From positions 64,583 through 128,582 of the forward strand of contig NW_006921536.1 in the NCBI RefSeq assembly GCF_000340215.1: 64,000 bases of DNA, given 5' to 3'. Positions within the stretch are counted from its first letter, which is position 1. Every line of letters begins with the position of its first letter. A program made the translations under genes and the position numbers. The notes beneath the pieces were generated by a model. It had not been told where the DNA came from. It was given only the letters and a program-made list of their open reading frames with translations, and did no database searches. Below are positions 52,171-62,423 of the stretch, one piece after another. This stretch comes from Pseudocercospora fijiensis CIRAD86. Its lineage: Eukaryota > Ascomycota > Dothideomycetes > Mycosphaerellales > Mycosphaerellaceae.

Positions 52171-54045
52171 ATGGAGGCTCTTCTCCGCCAATCGAGGGCC
52201 ATGTGTCCGTTCCTGAACAAGACGTCCCCAGCGACTCTGCGCACCCTCTCCACCAGCACCAGCGTCCAGCAGACTGCTCCGGGCGGCGGCGCCATGACCA
52301 ATCTGCAGACAATTGCACGCCGCTGCCCCATCATGGGCAAGGCTCTGTCCGTCCGCAGCGCCCAGGTCGGCAACGCCGCTCTGGCTGGAGCTTTCGGTGG
52401 CTCTCGTGCCTACCACGCCAAGCTTCCTCGCGCCAGCCTGCATACCACCAGTGCGAAGGAGGCCAAGGCTGTTGACATGCCTCATCGTGCCCGCGACCAG
52501 CACCCTCCCTACCTGAACCCATCTTCTGCGAAATCCTCCGCCGCCACCCACTCCGCTGTCAAGCAGGGTCCAGCCGCTGCACCACCCCCACCGAAGCCGA
52601 CCACCTTCGACTATGACGCATTCTACAATGCCGAGTTGGACAAGAAGCACAAGGACAAGTCCTACCGTTACTTCAACAACATCAACCGCCTGGCCCAGGA
52701 ATTCCCGCGGGCCCACATGTCTGCTAGAAATGAGCGCGTGGACGTATGGTGCTCCAACGACTACCTCGGCATGGGTCGCAACCCACAGGTTCTGAAGAAG
52801 ATGCACGACACTTTGGACATGTACGGATCTGGTGCAGGGGGCACTCGCAATATCTCGGGGCACAACCAGCATGCAATGAACTTGGAAGCGACATGCGCCA
52901 AATTGCACAACAAGGAGGCCGCCCTCGTCTTCTCTTCATGCTATGTGGCGAACGATGCCACGCTGGCTACTCTGGGCAGTAAGATGAAGGACTGCGTGAT
53001 TCTGAGCGACAGCATGAACCACGCGTCTATGATTCAGGGTATCCGCCACTCCGGCGCAAAAAAGATTGTCTTCAAGCATAACGACGTGGAAGACCTGGAG
53101 GATAAGCTGGCCTCCCTCCCCGCCGAAGTTCCCAAGATCATTGCTTTTGAGAGTGTGTACAGCATGTGCGGCAGCATTGGCCCCATTGAGGAAATCTGCG
53201 ACTTGGCCGACAAGTATGGAGCAATCACCTTTTTGGACGAAGTTCACGCAGTCGGCATGTACGGGCCAAATGGAGCCGGTGTCGCTGAACACCTCGACTA
53301 CGATGCATATGCAAGCGGAATGCACCTCAAGGGCACGGTCATGGATCGCATTGACATCATCACGGGAACTCTTGGCAAAGCTTATGGTTGCGTGGGAGGC
53401 TACATTGCTGGAAATGCCAACATGGTCGATACCGTTCGCTCGCTCGCGCCAGGATTCATCTTCACAACCTCTCTCCCTCCCGCCACCATGGCTGGAGCTC
53501 AGACTGCCATTGAGTACCAGATGAGCTACCAGGGCGATCGCCGTCTTCAGCAACTCCACACCCGCGCCGTGAAAGCCGCTCTGGACGCCAACGATATCCC
53601 CGTCATTCCTAACCCATCCCACATCATCCCCGTTCTTGTCGGAAACGCCGAATTGGCAAAGAAGGCCTCGGACTTGCTTCTGGAGAAGCACAAAATTTAC
53701 GTGCAAGCCATCAACTACCCGACCGTGCCCGTCGGCCAGGAACGTCTCCGCATCACGCCGACGCCCGGCCACGTCAAGGAGTTCCGCGAGCATCTTGTCC
53801 AGGCTCTCGACAGCGTGTGGAACGAACTTGGCATCAAGCGTACTTCGGACTGGGCTGCCGAAGGTGGTTTCATTGGTGTCGGCGTGAAGAATGCCGAGCC
53901 TGTAGAGCCACTTTGGACGGATTCTCAGCTTGGCCTTGACGATGTTGCTCGCAACATGAAGCAGGACGGCGCTCATGGAGTTCTCGAGAACGTCCTTGCG
54001 ACCGAGGTCCGCCAGACTCGTCAAGCTGTCGCTGCTGCTGCCTAA
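52171..54045 (+). CDS. HEM1: 5-aminolevulinate synthase, mitochondrial
   Basis: First enzyme of haem synthesis: joins glycine and succinyl-CoA with pyridoxal phosphate in the mitochondrial matrix. Single exon, 624 aa. The N-terminus is an Arg/Ser-rich leader with two Cys-Pro haem-regulatory-type motifs (AMCPFL at 12-13, RRCPIMG at 52-53), which in this family allow haem to limit import or stability. Core motifs: [82 protein letters not shown] and [18 protein letters not shown] with Lys403 forming the Schiff base. No intron. Identity sure. Confidence 0.97.
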   Translation: MEALLRQSRAMCPFLNKTSPATLRTLSTSTSVQQTAPGGGAMTNLQTIARRCPIMGKALSVRSAQVGNAALAGAFGGSRAYHAKLPRASLHTTSAKEAKAVDMPHRARDQHPPYLNPSSAKSSAATHSAVKQGPAAAPPPPKPTTFDYDAFYNAELDKKHKDKSYRYFNNINRLAQEFPRAHMSARNERVDVWCSNDYLGMGRNPQVLKKMHDTLDMYGSGAGGTRNISGHNQHAMNLEATCAKLHNKEAALVFSSCYVANDATLATLGSKMKDCVILSDSMNHASMIQGIRHSGAKKIVFKHNDVEDLEDKLASLPAEVPKIIAFESVYSMCGSIGPIEEICDLADKYGAITFLDEVHAVGMYGPNGAGVAEHLDYDAYASGMHLKGTVMDRIDIITGTLGKAYGCVGGYIAGNANMVDTVRSLAPGFIFTTSLPPATMAGAQTAIEYQMSYQGDRRLQQLHTRAVKAALDANDIPVIPNPSHIIPVLVGNAELAKKASDLLLEKHKIYVQAINYPTVPVGQERLRITPTPGHVKEFREHLVQALDSVWNELGIKRTSDWAAEGGFIGVGVKNAEPVEPLWTDSQLGLDDVARNMKQDGAHGVLENVLATEVRQTRQAVAAAA

Positions 54046-55309
54046 TTTGCGCTTCACCCTTGCACTATGATATGCCAGTTTATTTCTTCGAGCTTTGAAG
54101 GCATCTCACTTGTTGATGACAGTGGACGATGGAAGAAAGGATCTGAAACGGAAATTTTGAGACGTTTTATTGGAAATACAACTCACTGAATACAATTCCC
54201 GAACCCGCCGGGACAGTTTTCTCTGCTCGCGCTCTAAAACTGCGCTTGAGCTTCGCCGCTTTTGTCGGCAACAACAAACATTACATCCATTTTTTTTCTT
54301 TCTCTCTCCCTCACTCCCATTCTCCCTCATTCCTCTCTTCGCTTGTTGCATAATCCTCCCCGATCATCCCCAAAAGCCACTGTCAACCCATACACGGCAG
54401 CTTCATCAAGTCTCCAACCCAAAAATCTCGGCCCGGGGGGCAAAGCTTTCTTTCGCTCCACCACAAAAAAAACCCCCCCGATCGTTCGGGATTTGAAAAT
54501 CTGTTATGTGGCTTCGTCAGCGTACCCGATCTCCTAGCTGTGGGTGGAGTGGTGATGGGGGTTGAGAGAGGACGGCGTTTTGATGCGGAAGGCGTGGTCG
54601 AAGGTGTGTTGCGATGCAGTGCGCGTATGAAGAAGTTGGTTGGCGTCGATGAGAGCGATTGCGATTGCGATGAAAGCGATAGAATATGTGCTGGTAAGAA
54701 TTTGTATGATGAACTAGTCCATGTTCCGGGATCGGCCCAGGTCGATGGACGAGGTTCGGGGCGTGGTGTGGGATTGGATTTGGTTGAGATGAATTTTTTC
54801 TTGGGAGGCATGTTGGGTTTTTGCGGGTTCTGTACAGGTGGAATGGCATGTTTAGATGGAGGACGTGGATCGCCGAGCTTGGCGCACGTGGGATTCTTGG
54901 CCAATGGCAAGTGAGGATATCTTCTTACTCCTCCAGCACGACTTTGACAGCTTTCAAGAAAGAATCGCATGAGCTGCGTAAACATGCAAAGATCATCTGA
55001 GTACAATCGATATGTCCTACTACATCACCAAAACCAATCTCTAAGGTAGTCCTGTTCGCCGACTGAACGCAGCTAATACCTTGGAAAGATATATCTTCAT
55101 CGCCAGTGGATCAAATATACAAAGAAAAAGCGTAATAGAAAGGTCAGGTAAGAAATGTAAAAGTCTTCGAAAAAAAAAGGTACCAGCGCCCATAGCTTGG
55201 TAACGAGCAACCTCTCATCTAAGCCTTTCCTCTCCCATCCATTCCTCCCTCCTTTCCTCTCCTTCTCCCACTCCAATCCAAGAGATCCAAAACAAGGGAA
55301 AAAAAAAAC
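54046..55309. other. Intergenic, possible small minus-strand gene
   Basis: On the minus strand an open frame contains MPPKKKFISTKSNPTPRPEP at about 54810-54750, followed by WADPGTWTSSSYKFLPAHIL, rich in Ser/Thr/Pro; it may be a real short protein but nothing supports a function. A pyrimidine tract (ttttttttctttctctctcc) lies at 54290-54310 and a C/A run at 54460-54480. Confidence 0.45.
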
Positions 55310-55621
55310 ATGAATCTCAAACTCTCCACCCTCTTCCTCCTCCTTTCAACTCCAAGAACAACCCTCACCCAAGTCGCCGCACTCTCAGACCCAAACCGCA
55401 TACCAGCGAGTACAACCTTCCCAAAATCCGCACCAAAAGCCACCCCAGAAATGCTCAATTCAATCGAGATCACGACAACGATCCCGACCACAACGTTCGA
55501 TTCTCAAACCACAAGAACGCTTCAGGCAAGTAACTCCTGGGCCACGTGCTTGGGGATGATATATGGGCTTCGGGATGAGTGCGACGGACAGCGGCTTCCA
55601 CCGAATGTGAAGACGGACTAG
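55310..55621 (+). CDS. Small secreted protein, 103 aa
   Basis: Starts after an A-run leader with a signal peptide (MNLKLSTLFLLLSTPRTTLT). The mature part is Thr/Ser-rich (IEITTTIPTTTFDSQTTRTL) and ends in a short segment with two Cys (NSWATCLGMIYGLRDECDGQ) that could form a disulphide. No domain recognised. The frame could continue by splicing (a gcaagtaact donor lies at about 55524), so the C-terminus is tentative. Secretion is a solid guess, function unknown. Confidence 0.6.
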   Translation: MNLKLSTLFLLLSTPRTTLTQVAALSDPNRIPASTTFPKSAPKATPEMLNSIEITTTIPTTTFDSQTTRTLQASNSWATCLGMIYGLRDECDGQRLPPNVKTD

Positions 55622-55874
55622 CCAGCGAGCGAGAGGACGGGGAATGGTCGGATTCCAAAGACCGGGATGATATGGCGCAGGTTTCAGTGGGTGGGAAGAG
55701 AAAGACGGAGAGAGAAAGTGTTGTTGTTGGTCTAGATCATATCAGCTACTAGCCGATCGCAACGCCAGACTCCTCGCTTTCCAAAACAATTATGTACAGA
55801 TCAGAGGGCTCTGCATCCGCTTTTCTCACGACCAGATCTTGGCGACTTCCCGTCGCAACGTGGGATGCAGTTAC
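55622..55874. other. Intergenic
   Basis: Short spacer between a plus-strand gene and the convergent TRK gene. Nothing seen. Confidence 0.4.
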
Positions 55875-58842
55875 TCAAGCACCGTGACGCTTAGTGAAAG
55901 TGGGGCCAGAAGCAAGTCCTCCCGCGATAATGCGACTCAAGCTCCTTCCTGGCTTATGCCTGGCGAGACTTGGCAAGCCGACCGCGCCTTCTCTACTGTT
56001 CGCGCTGACCGCCGTTGAGCGCCTTTGAAGGCCATGTGTTTCCTCATCGCCGCCAGCGCCGGCAGTCATGGCCATGTCAGTCTTCGAACGTCCGTGACTG
56101 GATCCAGTGTGCTGTGCGGGTAGGCCGTATTTGTCGAGATCTTCGTGTTCCCATGGTCCATCTCGGCGGTGTTCCTCGGAGAAAATACTGCCTCGCCGGG
56201 TCAGGCGCCGAGTGAGTACAGCAGCCTCTTCTGCTTCCTTCTTGTGGAGCTTCTCGCTTGGAAGCAAGATGGCCCTGTCGAGGGCGTATGGCAGACCACG
56301 ATGTCTTCCACGTATCATCATGGCGATGATGACCAGTTTGCTGGTGGTACGAAACTCAGCCGAAAACGATGCGTTGATGCCTGGATAGCCTAGGGAGAGG
56401 CCGACCGTGCCTGCGAAATTGTGTTAGCGCATACATTCTCTTCCGATGTCAACCTGTGATGCAATGGGACAGTGCAGCAGCAGCTATCCCCACGCGAAAC
56501 GACTTACCATACGCAGATACGATTTCAAACAGCACACTAAACGTGGTGAAAGCGTATTGGTTGGTGTTACCAATGCGGTCGCCTTCCACGACCGCAATGA
56601 CGAACAATCCCAAGAAGATATACCAAAGATCGAACGACAGCTGCCTCCGCAAATGCTGGCTGACGTAACTCTGATCAGAATCATCGCCTGGGTCTTCTTC
56701 GCCACCGAAAATGCCCAGCGACTTCTCCTCGTATACGTTCGTCCTCCTGACGGAGATAGCGATGGGGAAGACGGAAATATACATCATAATCATATAGCTG
56801 ACTTGGATAGCCGCGTGGAGGGCAGCAAGGTTGACGGAAGAAAAGCCGGCCGTACGTGTCGATGTAGCTTGGAACCAGCCATTGAGTACTCGCAAGCCCG
56901 GGCTCAGGTCGGTGACAACGCCTGCGTCGAGGTCCAGGATGATAAAGAAGATCAGGTCGACCACGTTGAGCAGCACAAGTACCCAGAACAGCCACCAAGT
57001 GGCTTTGCTTGGGAACAGCAGTGTGAAGCAGCGACGTGGGTGGTCGAGCAGGAAGCGAAGCTCTTCCCAGGTACCAGAGCCGTGTCGGACGACCTTGGAT
57101 AGAAACCAGATGATGAAGCGGAGCATACATGGAAAGCCCGTGTTACCAATAATGATCAAGAAGGATCCAAATAGCAACGGTAGAATTGCGTTATCGAACG
57201 AGATCATCGAGTCCGGAGTGAGGGTGAAGCCGAGATCGTTGAACATGGAGGCAGGCGTGAAGATCCCCCACCAGACGGGGTTTTGACCGTCTGCCCGAAC
57301 GATGCCTTTCCAGGGCTGCGTTGATGCAATCCAGGGCAGGAGAATGAGCATTCCAAGAAGGTGAAATCCAACGTAGTACGCAATGAGTATTTTGGCGAGA
57401 AGCTTCAACGCACGATATTCAATGCCTCCGAGCTCTTCTCGCTGTTCCGAGGTCAGGCCGACGAACATGCTATTTCTTCCTGTCGTTGCGGTCCAGCTGA
57501 GATACGGCATCGGGTCTTCGTCTTCTTTCTTGTGCGTAAGGTTGGTGAGCGTCTTTGCGAAACTTCTGTGCTCGTGTTCGCCCGGATTGCGATGGCTTCT
57601 TCCTAGACTCAGAGCACTCTTAATCCTACCGAGTCGCGACATGCCATCACCATCTTCCTCATCATCCTTCTCGACCGTAGCCATCTGATCGCGATGCGCA
57701 GGATGATCCGGGAGATTGATGGTGACGCCCCGCCTAGGGTGGTCTGCACCAGGGCTATCCTTTGCTGTGTCGCTTCCTCCTCTTCCTCGTGGGTCATCAG
57801 TAGATCGCCGCCCGCCCAGAGTCGGCCGAGTTTTCCGTCGTTGGATCGCGAGATCTTCCTCAAGCTCCTCTGGTCGCTCACCACGGTCGAAATCTCGAGG
57901 ACCGGGAATGTAGAGAGCGCCGCCCTTTTTCGCATTGTTCTGCTGTCGCTGCAGAAATTCAATGTGCTTTGAAACGTCTCGGTGACTGGGTACACGTGCA
58001 AGCTCGGGCGACCGTCGGCCTGATGCGGGCACCTCATCTGCAAACGTTATTTCTCGATTGAGGCGTGGATTCAATCCCATGAATGGACTCTGGGGCGTCT
58101 CTGCATCTTGATCTTCTTGGTTAACAGGTAGGGATCTCGTGTCATCGGAGCTGGAGGTCACGTCCGTCCGGTCCACGCTGCTACCAGGAGTATTGCTCGA
58201 GCTCTCCTCTCCAATGGAAGGTCCGATCTTTTCCTTGAACTTCTGACGGTGCTTCTCAGTGTCCTCGCCTCGCCCGCTGGGGTCCATGAATCTTGCCGTA
58301 GAAGTGTCCACTGTGATGGACATGCCTCTCACGCCTTGCTCCAATTTGCTGGGATCCGCATCTTCATCCTTCCCTTCTCGCATCTGACTCTTCGAGCGAC
58401 TGCCGATCGACCTTGTCTTCGTCCTCTTCTGTGCCCTGACTTCTTGCACGATATGCTCGAATCGTTTCTCAAACCAGTACAAGCGAATGAAGACGACGAC
58501 TGTGTTGATGAAGATTGGTGTGCATATGCATGTCATTAACATCATAACGACTTGCTGGTAAGTGTAGAGGGTGTTGACGTCGATGGTGTTGAGTCCGGAT
58601 TGGGTGGCCATTCCAGCAGCGAAGAAGAGCGCGTCGATATAATCCATGAGACCGGCTGGGTAGAGCATGATGGAGCCGAGAATGGTCATACCGACCATGT
58701 ATAGATAGTGCCATGTGATGAAATTGAAGTGGAATTTTGGTTGCTTCCAGCTGGTGGGAAAGGAACTTCTGTCTGGCAGGGAGTTCTTGAGAAACAGCCC
58801 TACTTCCTTCCACGGCTCGAGGAAATCGAAGGTGTTCGACAT
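55875..58842 (-). CDS. TRK1: TRK-type high-affinity potassium transporter
   Basis: Exons 58842-56508 and 56410-55875 with a 97-nt intron (GTAAGTCG..TCGCAG) give 956 aa. The protein is a plasma-membrane K+ uptake system of the fungal Trk/Ktr superfamily. The first membrane-pore-membrane unit is HYLYMVGMTILGSIMLYP, then GMATQSGLNTIDVNTL (pore loop with Gly). A long disordered charged loop (about residues 150-440) follows, typical of fungal TRKs. The remaining units include WWGIFTPASMFNDLGFTLTP, FQATSTRTAGFSSVNLAAL and VSAYGTVGLSLGYPG with pore-loop glycines, then a cytosolic tail with basic and Ser-rich segments. The end of the second exon at 55875 is the first stop. Confidence 0.93.
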
Positions 58843-59798
58843 GATTGCACAGCGATTGTGTTGCGAGGGATCAGTCGGGGAGCGAGATCGACTCGACTTG
58901 AATGGACGTGGACGTGGACGTGGACGTAGAGGCGCGGGCGAAAGGCTGCGACGGTGAAAATGCTGCCAGTGAACAAGTTAACAAATGGGAGTGAGCCGCC
59001 GTAAGAATGTCAAGTAGAACAGCTGCCAGGGGCGTATAGAATGCGATCGCGTCCGTCGAGGAAACGAGAGAAAGGCATTGTCACTGAGCGCTGACCATTG
59101 CGAGCGCGGTGGTGGGGATTGGAAGTGTCTCTCGCCTCCAAGTTTGGGTCGGTCTTGCTTCCACGCGGGCGGCGGCAGCGCAGCGGCGGGGGCGTGCTTT
59201 CGCTGCGGATGGGGATGTTGGTGGTGGTGAGGGCACGTTTCGGAGGTCGAGTGATGAAGTGACGACAGCTCCGTGAGGGTCTCGCTCGCTGGGCTGCATA
59301 AGGATCATCATGCAAAGCCGCTGGCACAAGCGGAAGACGGGGATCTCATACGATTTCCCTCGCCCGACGAGCACCCTCGCAAACCTTGCATGTGAAAGGG
59401 AGAGCGAGATCCCGGTGCACCGGACGCCTGGGCATGCTTGTCGTGCTGCCATGCCAGTCGGAACGTCAGGAGTGTGACGGCGGACGGCGTTACGGATAAG
59501 CCGGTTAACAACAGTCACGCTTGTAGCCATTGTAGGACTTTGGAAGGGCCACCGACACTTTTGGACTGGAGAAGACTTTTGAGCACCCCGGTGTGCCCGC
59601 CTCTTTGCACAGCTTCGGAGCTATGAACACAAGACAAGATTCGACATGCTGCTCAAATCGAGCACTTCGAATGTCGGGCCATGATCCGGCCATCGATTCT
59701 TGCGGAAAATGGACTGGGGCTGCATTGCACAGCACTGATCAAAAGAAGGCATCAATGGGAGTGTTGCATAGCTTATTGCTTGCCTTGCCTTGTGCGTT
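58843..59798. other. Intergenic; promoter side of TRK with a hexamer repeat
   Basis: Four tandem tggacg units at 58903-58926, about 60 bp before the TRK start codon. The rest holds shadow frames only. The QOR-like gene ends at 59799 on the other side. Confidence 0.55.
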
Positions 59799-60869
59799 CT
59801 ACAGTCTGCTCCTCTCACCTGCAGCGCCTGCAACCTGTATCACCACCTTGCCCTTCGCTCTCCCAGTATTCAGCCTCTCAAAAGCATCCTTCGCATCCTC
59901 AAATTTATACACACTGTCCACAAATATCTCCTCCGGCCTCAAAGTCTCGACCGCTTCCTCCAGCCACTCCTTCTTCGGCTTCAAAATCGTCACATCATAA
60001 CTCTCCCCCAACCCAATCTCGCCCTTCGCCCACCTCAACCACTGTCCCGCCGCAACGAAGGGGTGCATCCAATCATAATAAGTATACGGACCCCCCATCA
60101 TCGTCCGTCCCGTCTTATCCCCAACAATCGAAACATACCTCTTACTCGACGGTAACCCAACACACTCCGTCCCACCCACACAATCAATCACAGCATCAGG
60201 CCCAAAATCCGCAACCCCCTTCCTCACATCCTCCTTCGTATAATCCACATGCCCATCAGCTTTCAGCTCATCCACCACAAACCCCTTATTCCTCCCACTA
60301 CTCGTCGCAACAACCTTCCACCCCTTCCGCTTCGCCAACAAAATCGTAAAAATCCCCGTACTCGAACTGCCCCCCAAAACCGCAACTCTCTTACTTTTCG
60401 TCCCCTCAACCCAAGCCGCAACAGCTTCAATACTCGCTTTAGCAGTCAACCACACCAGCGTCACCGCCGCAGCTTTCTCAAAACTCCACGACGCGGGTTT
60501 CTTCACCGCGACCGTCATCCCCGCATCCAGAACTGCGACTTCTTGCAACACACCCCCCGATAACGTCAACCCCAAAATCTCATCCCCTTTTTGGAAATCT
60601 GTCCCGGAACCCGCGGCGAGGACGGTTCCGCAGAAGTCCATGACGCAGGGTTTCTCGCTTTTGTCGCCGAGGACCCACGGGTAGGAGAATTTGGGCATGT
60701 TCATCTTTTGGATGTCGACGGGGTTGAGGGCGCAGGTTTGGATTTTTACGAGCAGTTTCTTTTGCGAGGAGAGGATCTCGGTCTCGTTGGGGACTGGGAG
60801 GCTCGAGAGTTTGAGGGTGGATGGGTAGCCGTTTGTGAAGGTCCAGGCGCGGACTTTGTTGGAGGTCAT
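59799..60869 (-). CDS. Quinone oxidoreductase-like medium-chain dehydrogenase
   Basis: 356 aa, single exon. An N-terminal GroES-like fold (KIQTCALNPVDIQKMNMP, VMDFCGTVLAAGSGTDFQKG) without the zinc-site cysteines, and a Rossmann part with VAVLGGSSSTGIFTILLAKR and VVATSSGRNKGFV, place it among the zinc-free MDR enzymes (quinone oxidoreductase, reticulon-4-interacting protein group). NADPH is the likely cofactor (inference from the SGRNK loop). FGPDAVIDCVGG is the usual conserved strand. Substrate unknown. Many fungal secondary-metabolite clusters contain such enzymes, but no cluster is seen here. Confidence 0.87.
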   Translation of the reverse strand: MTSNKVRAWTFTNGYPSTLKLSSLPVPNETEILSSQKKLLVKIQTCALNPVDIQKMNMPKFSYPWVLGDKSEKPCVMDFCGTVLAAGSGTDFQKGDEILGLTLSGGVLQEVAVLDAGMTVAVKKPASWSFEKAAAVTLVWLTAKASIEAVAAWVEGTKSKRVAVLGGSSSTGIFTILLAKRKGWKVVATSSGRNKGFVVDELKADGHVDYTKEDVRKGVADFGPDAVIDCVGGTECVGLPSSKRYVSIVGDKTGRTMMGGPYTYYDWMHPFVAAGQWLRWAKGEIGLGESYDVTILKPKKEWLEEAVETLRPEEIFVDSVYKFEDAKDAFERLNTGRAKGKVVIQVAGAAGERSRL

Positions 60870-61187
60870 TTCGGGGGGATTTCGAGGATGGGAGGGATGA
60901 GTTGTGGAGCTTCTGTGGTGTAGGTGGAGGACATGTTTACTAGAGTATTAATTGTGGTGGTGCAGGTACAGTGCAGCTATTGCCATGTTATAGCCGAGGG
61001 GAGAGCACTGTGACGTACATGGGAAAGTCTGGCGATGTGGCGGGGGTTGTTCAGAACTTCAGATTTGGTCGAGCTCTGTTCCTGCTTGATAAGCAATCGC
61101 AAGAAACGAAGAACTGTTCTGGATTCGCCGTGCTGCCTCAACTATCACGAAGCATCATCTGGTGTAAGGCACCGAAGATGATCCAGG
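60870..61187. other. Intergenic
   Basis: Between two minus-strand genes. No gene recognised. Confidence 0.5.
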
Positions 61188-61673
61188 TCACGACTGCTGA
61201 TCCTCGCCCTCGTCCTCCTCATCTGCGTCCTCAACATACGCTTGGTACGGTCTCCGAGATGACGATCGTTTGGCCGGATCTTGGTCTTGCAATGCTTCTG
61301 AGCGCACTGTAGGCACCAAGTCACGACCCTTTGCGTGACTTTGAAGCTCAATATCATTCTGCTCCCTGGGATGACTGGTTTTGTGCTCCGGCTGCGCTCT
61401 CTGCTGGCTATCTCGGGCGCCGCGAGGCCTAGTCGCCGGCATCTGGACTGCTGGAGGCCTCTCTCGTACTCGCTTCGATGATTGCTCCTTTTGAGTCCTG
61501 GGCTGATGTCTAGGGCCTATGATCTCGGGCGCAGACAAGTCTGGGTATCGGACACTGCTGCACTCTCCTGGATCGGGCGTATTAGTTGGAATAGACAAGT
61601 CCGGATAATGCGCACTGTCATCATTCTCTCCTGGGTCAGACGGATCGCTGCTTTTAGAACTCAAACAGCCCAT
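61188..61673 (-). CDS. Protein with an N-myristoylation-type N-terminus, 161 aa
   Basis: The start at 61673 gives MGCLSSKSSDPSDPGENDDS, which fits the N-myristoyltransferase signal (Gly2, Ser6) with a palmitoylatable Cys3, so the protein is probably anchored to a membrane. An upstream in-frame ATG at 61808 would hide that signal. Two copies of a YPDLS motif (HYPDLSIPTNTPDPGECS, VRYPDLSAPEI) and a basic middle follow (KRVRERPPAVQ). The C-terminus is acidic (VEDADEEDEGEDQQS). Otherwise disordered; no domain recognised. Confidence 0.6.
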   Translation of the reverse strand: MGCLSSKSSDPSDPGENDDSAHYPDLSIPTNTPDPGECSSVRYPDLSAPEIIGPRHQPRTQKEQSSKRVRERPPAVQMPATRPRGARDSQQRAQPEHKTSHPREQNDIELQSHAKGRDLVPTVRSEALQDQDPAKRSSSRRPYQAYVEDADEEDEGEDQQS

Positions 61674-62423
61674 GTCACAATGTCGACCTGATGAGGAGAA
61701 GAGAGCTGGCGGTTCCGTGCCACCTGGACTTCGGCAAAGAGACGCTGACAATTGCAGACAAAGGCCAGGAGTTTGCTCGAAGCGCTCACCATAGCAACCT
61801 GCGTACATTGTCCCCGGGTCTTATGATCAGCTGCATCAAAAGCACGATGGAGCAGAAGCGACTTGATTACTGGTCGGCGGCTCGGCCATTCTCACGCTCA
61901 GCTGGATACTCGGTCCCATCGATACAGAATCACAGTGTTTGTTATGAGTTTCTCCACAATATTGTGGTGTATCATTGATCCATGAACCTCGGGCTGTGAG
62001 ATACCGTTGATGGCACTTGCCTTCACTAAAGGATAGTATCAAGAGCGAAATTGGTTTGCTCTTCCGAACTAGCAAACTCCTTAAGGGAGAAGACATGAAA
62101 AACAAGATAAGCAATACATGCGATGCTATCAATGAGGGAAACGTGTAGAAACACAACAAGTACCGAGCAAAGTGCTTGGAGTTTACGCTATGGTGATAGT
62201 CGGTGAACGCTTCTGCTTCCACTTCCAAGATAAAATGAATAGCAATGCATTGATTGATTAATTAATTGATTGCGAAATCGGAGCCGGTCCCGTGACTCCG
62301 TTTGTGGCTTGCTGCCTCCTGGCGTAACTGGCGCCTCTTTTGGTCGGGAATACCGAGCACCAAAGTCACTCACAGATACAGTGTAAACAGCAACACGGTC
62401 TCTCAAAATATCGCCGCCCATCT
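61674..62423. other. Intergenic
   Basis: Contains a short ttgattgattaattaattga repeat at 62250-62272. Otherwise nothing recognised. Confidence 0.5.

Noticed and set aside
52936..54057. 373-codon minus-strand frame
   Set aside because: Antisense of 5-aminolevulinate synthase; long only because of the high GC third positions.
49426..61673. Secondary-metabolite cluster (GMC oxidoreductase, quinone oxidoreductase-like enzyme)
   Set aside because: No polyketide synthase, peptide synthetase, terpene cyclase or cluster regulator is seen; the two enzymes are 8 kb apart with housekeeping genes between them.
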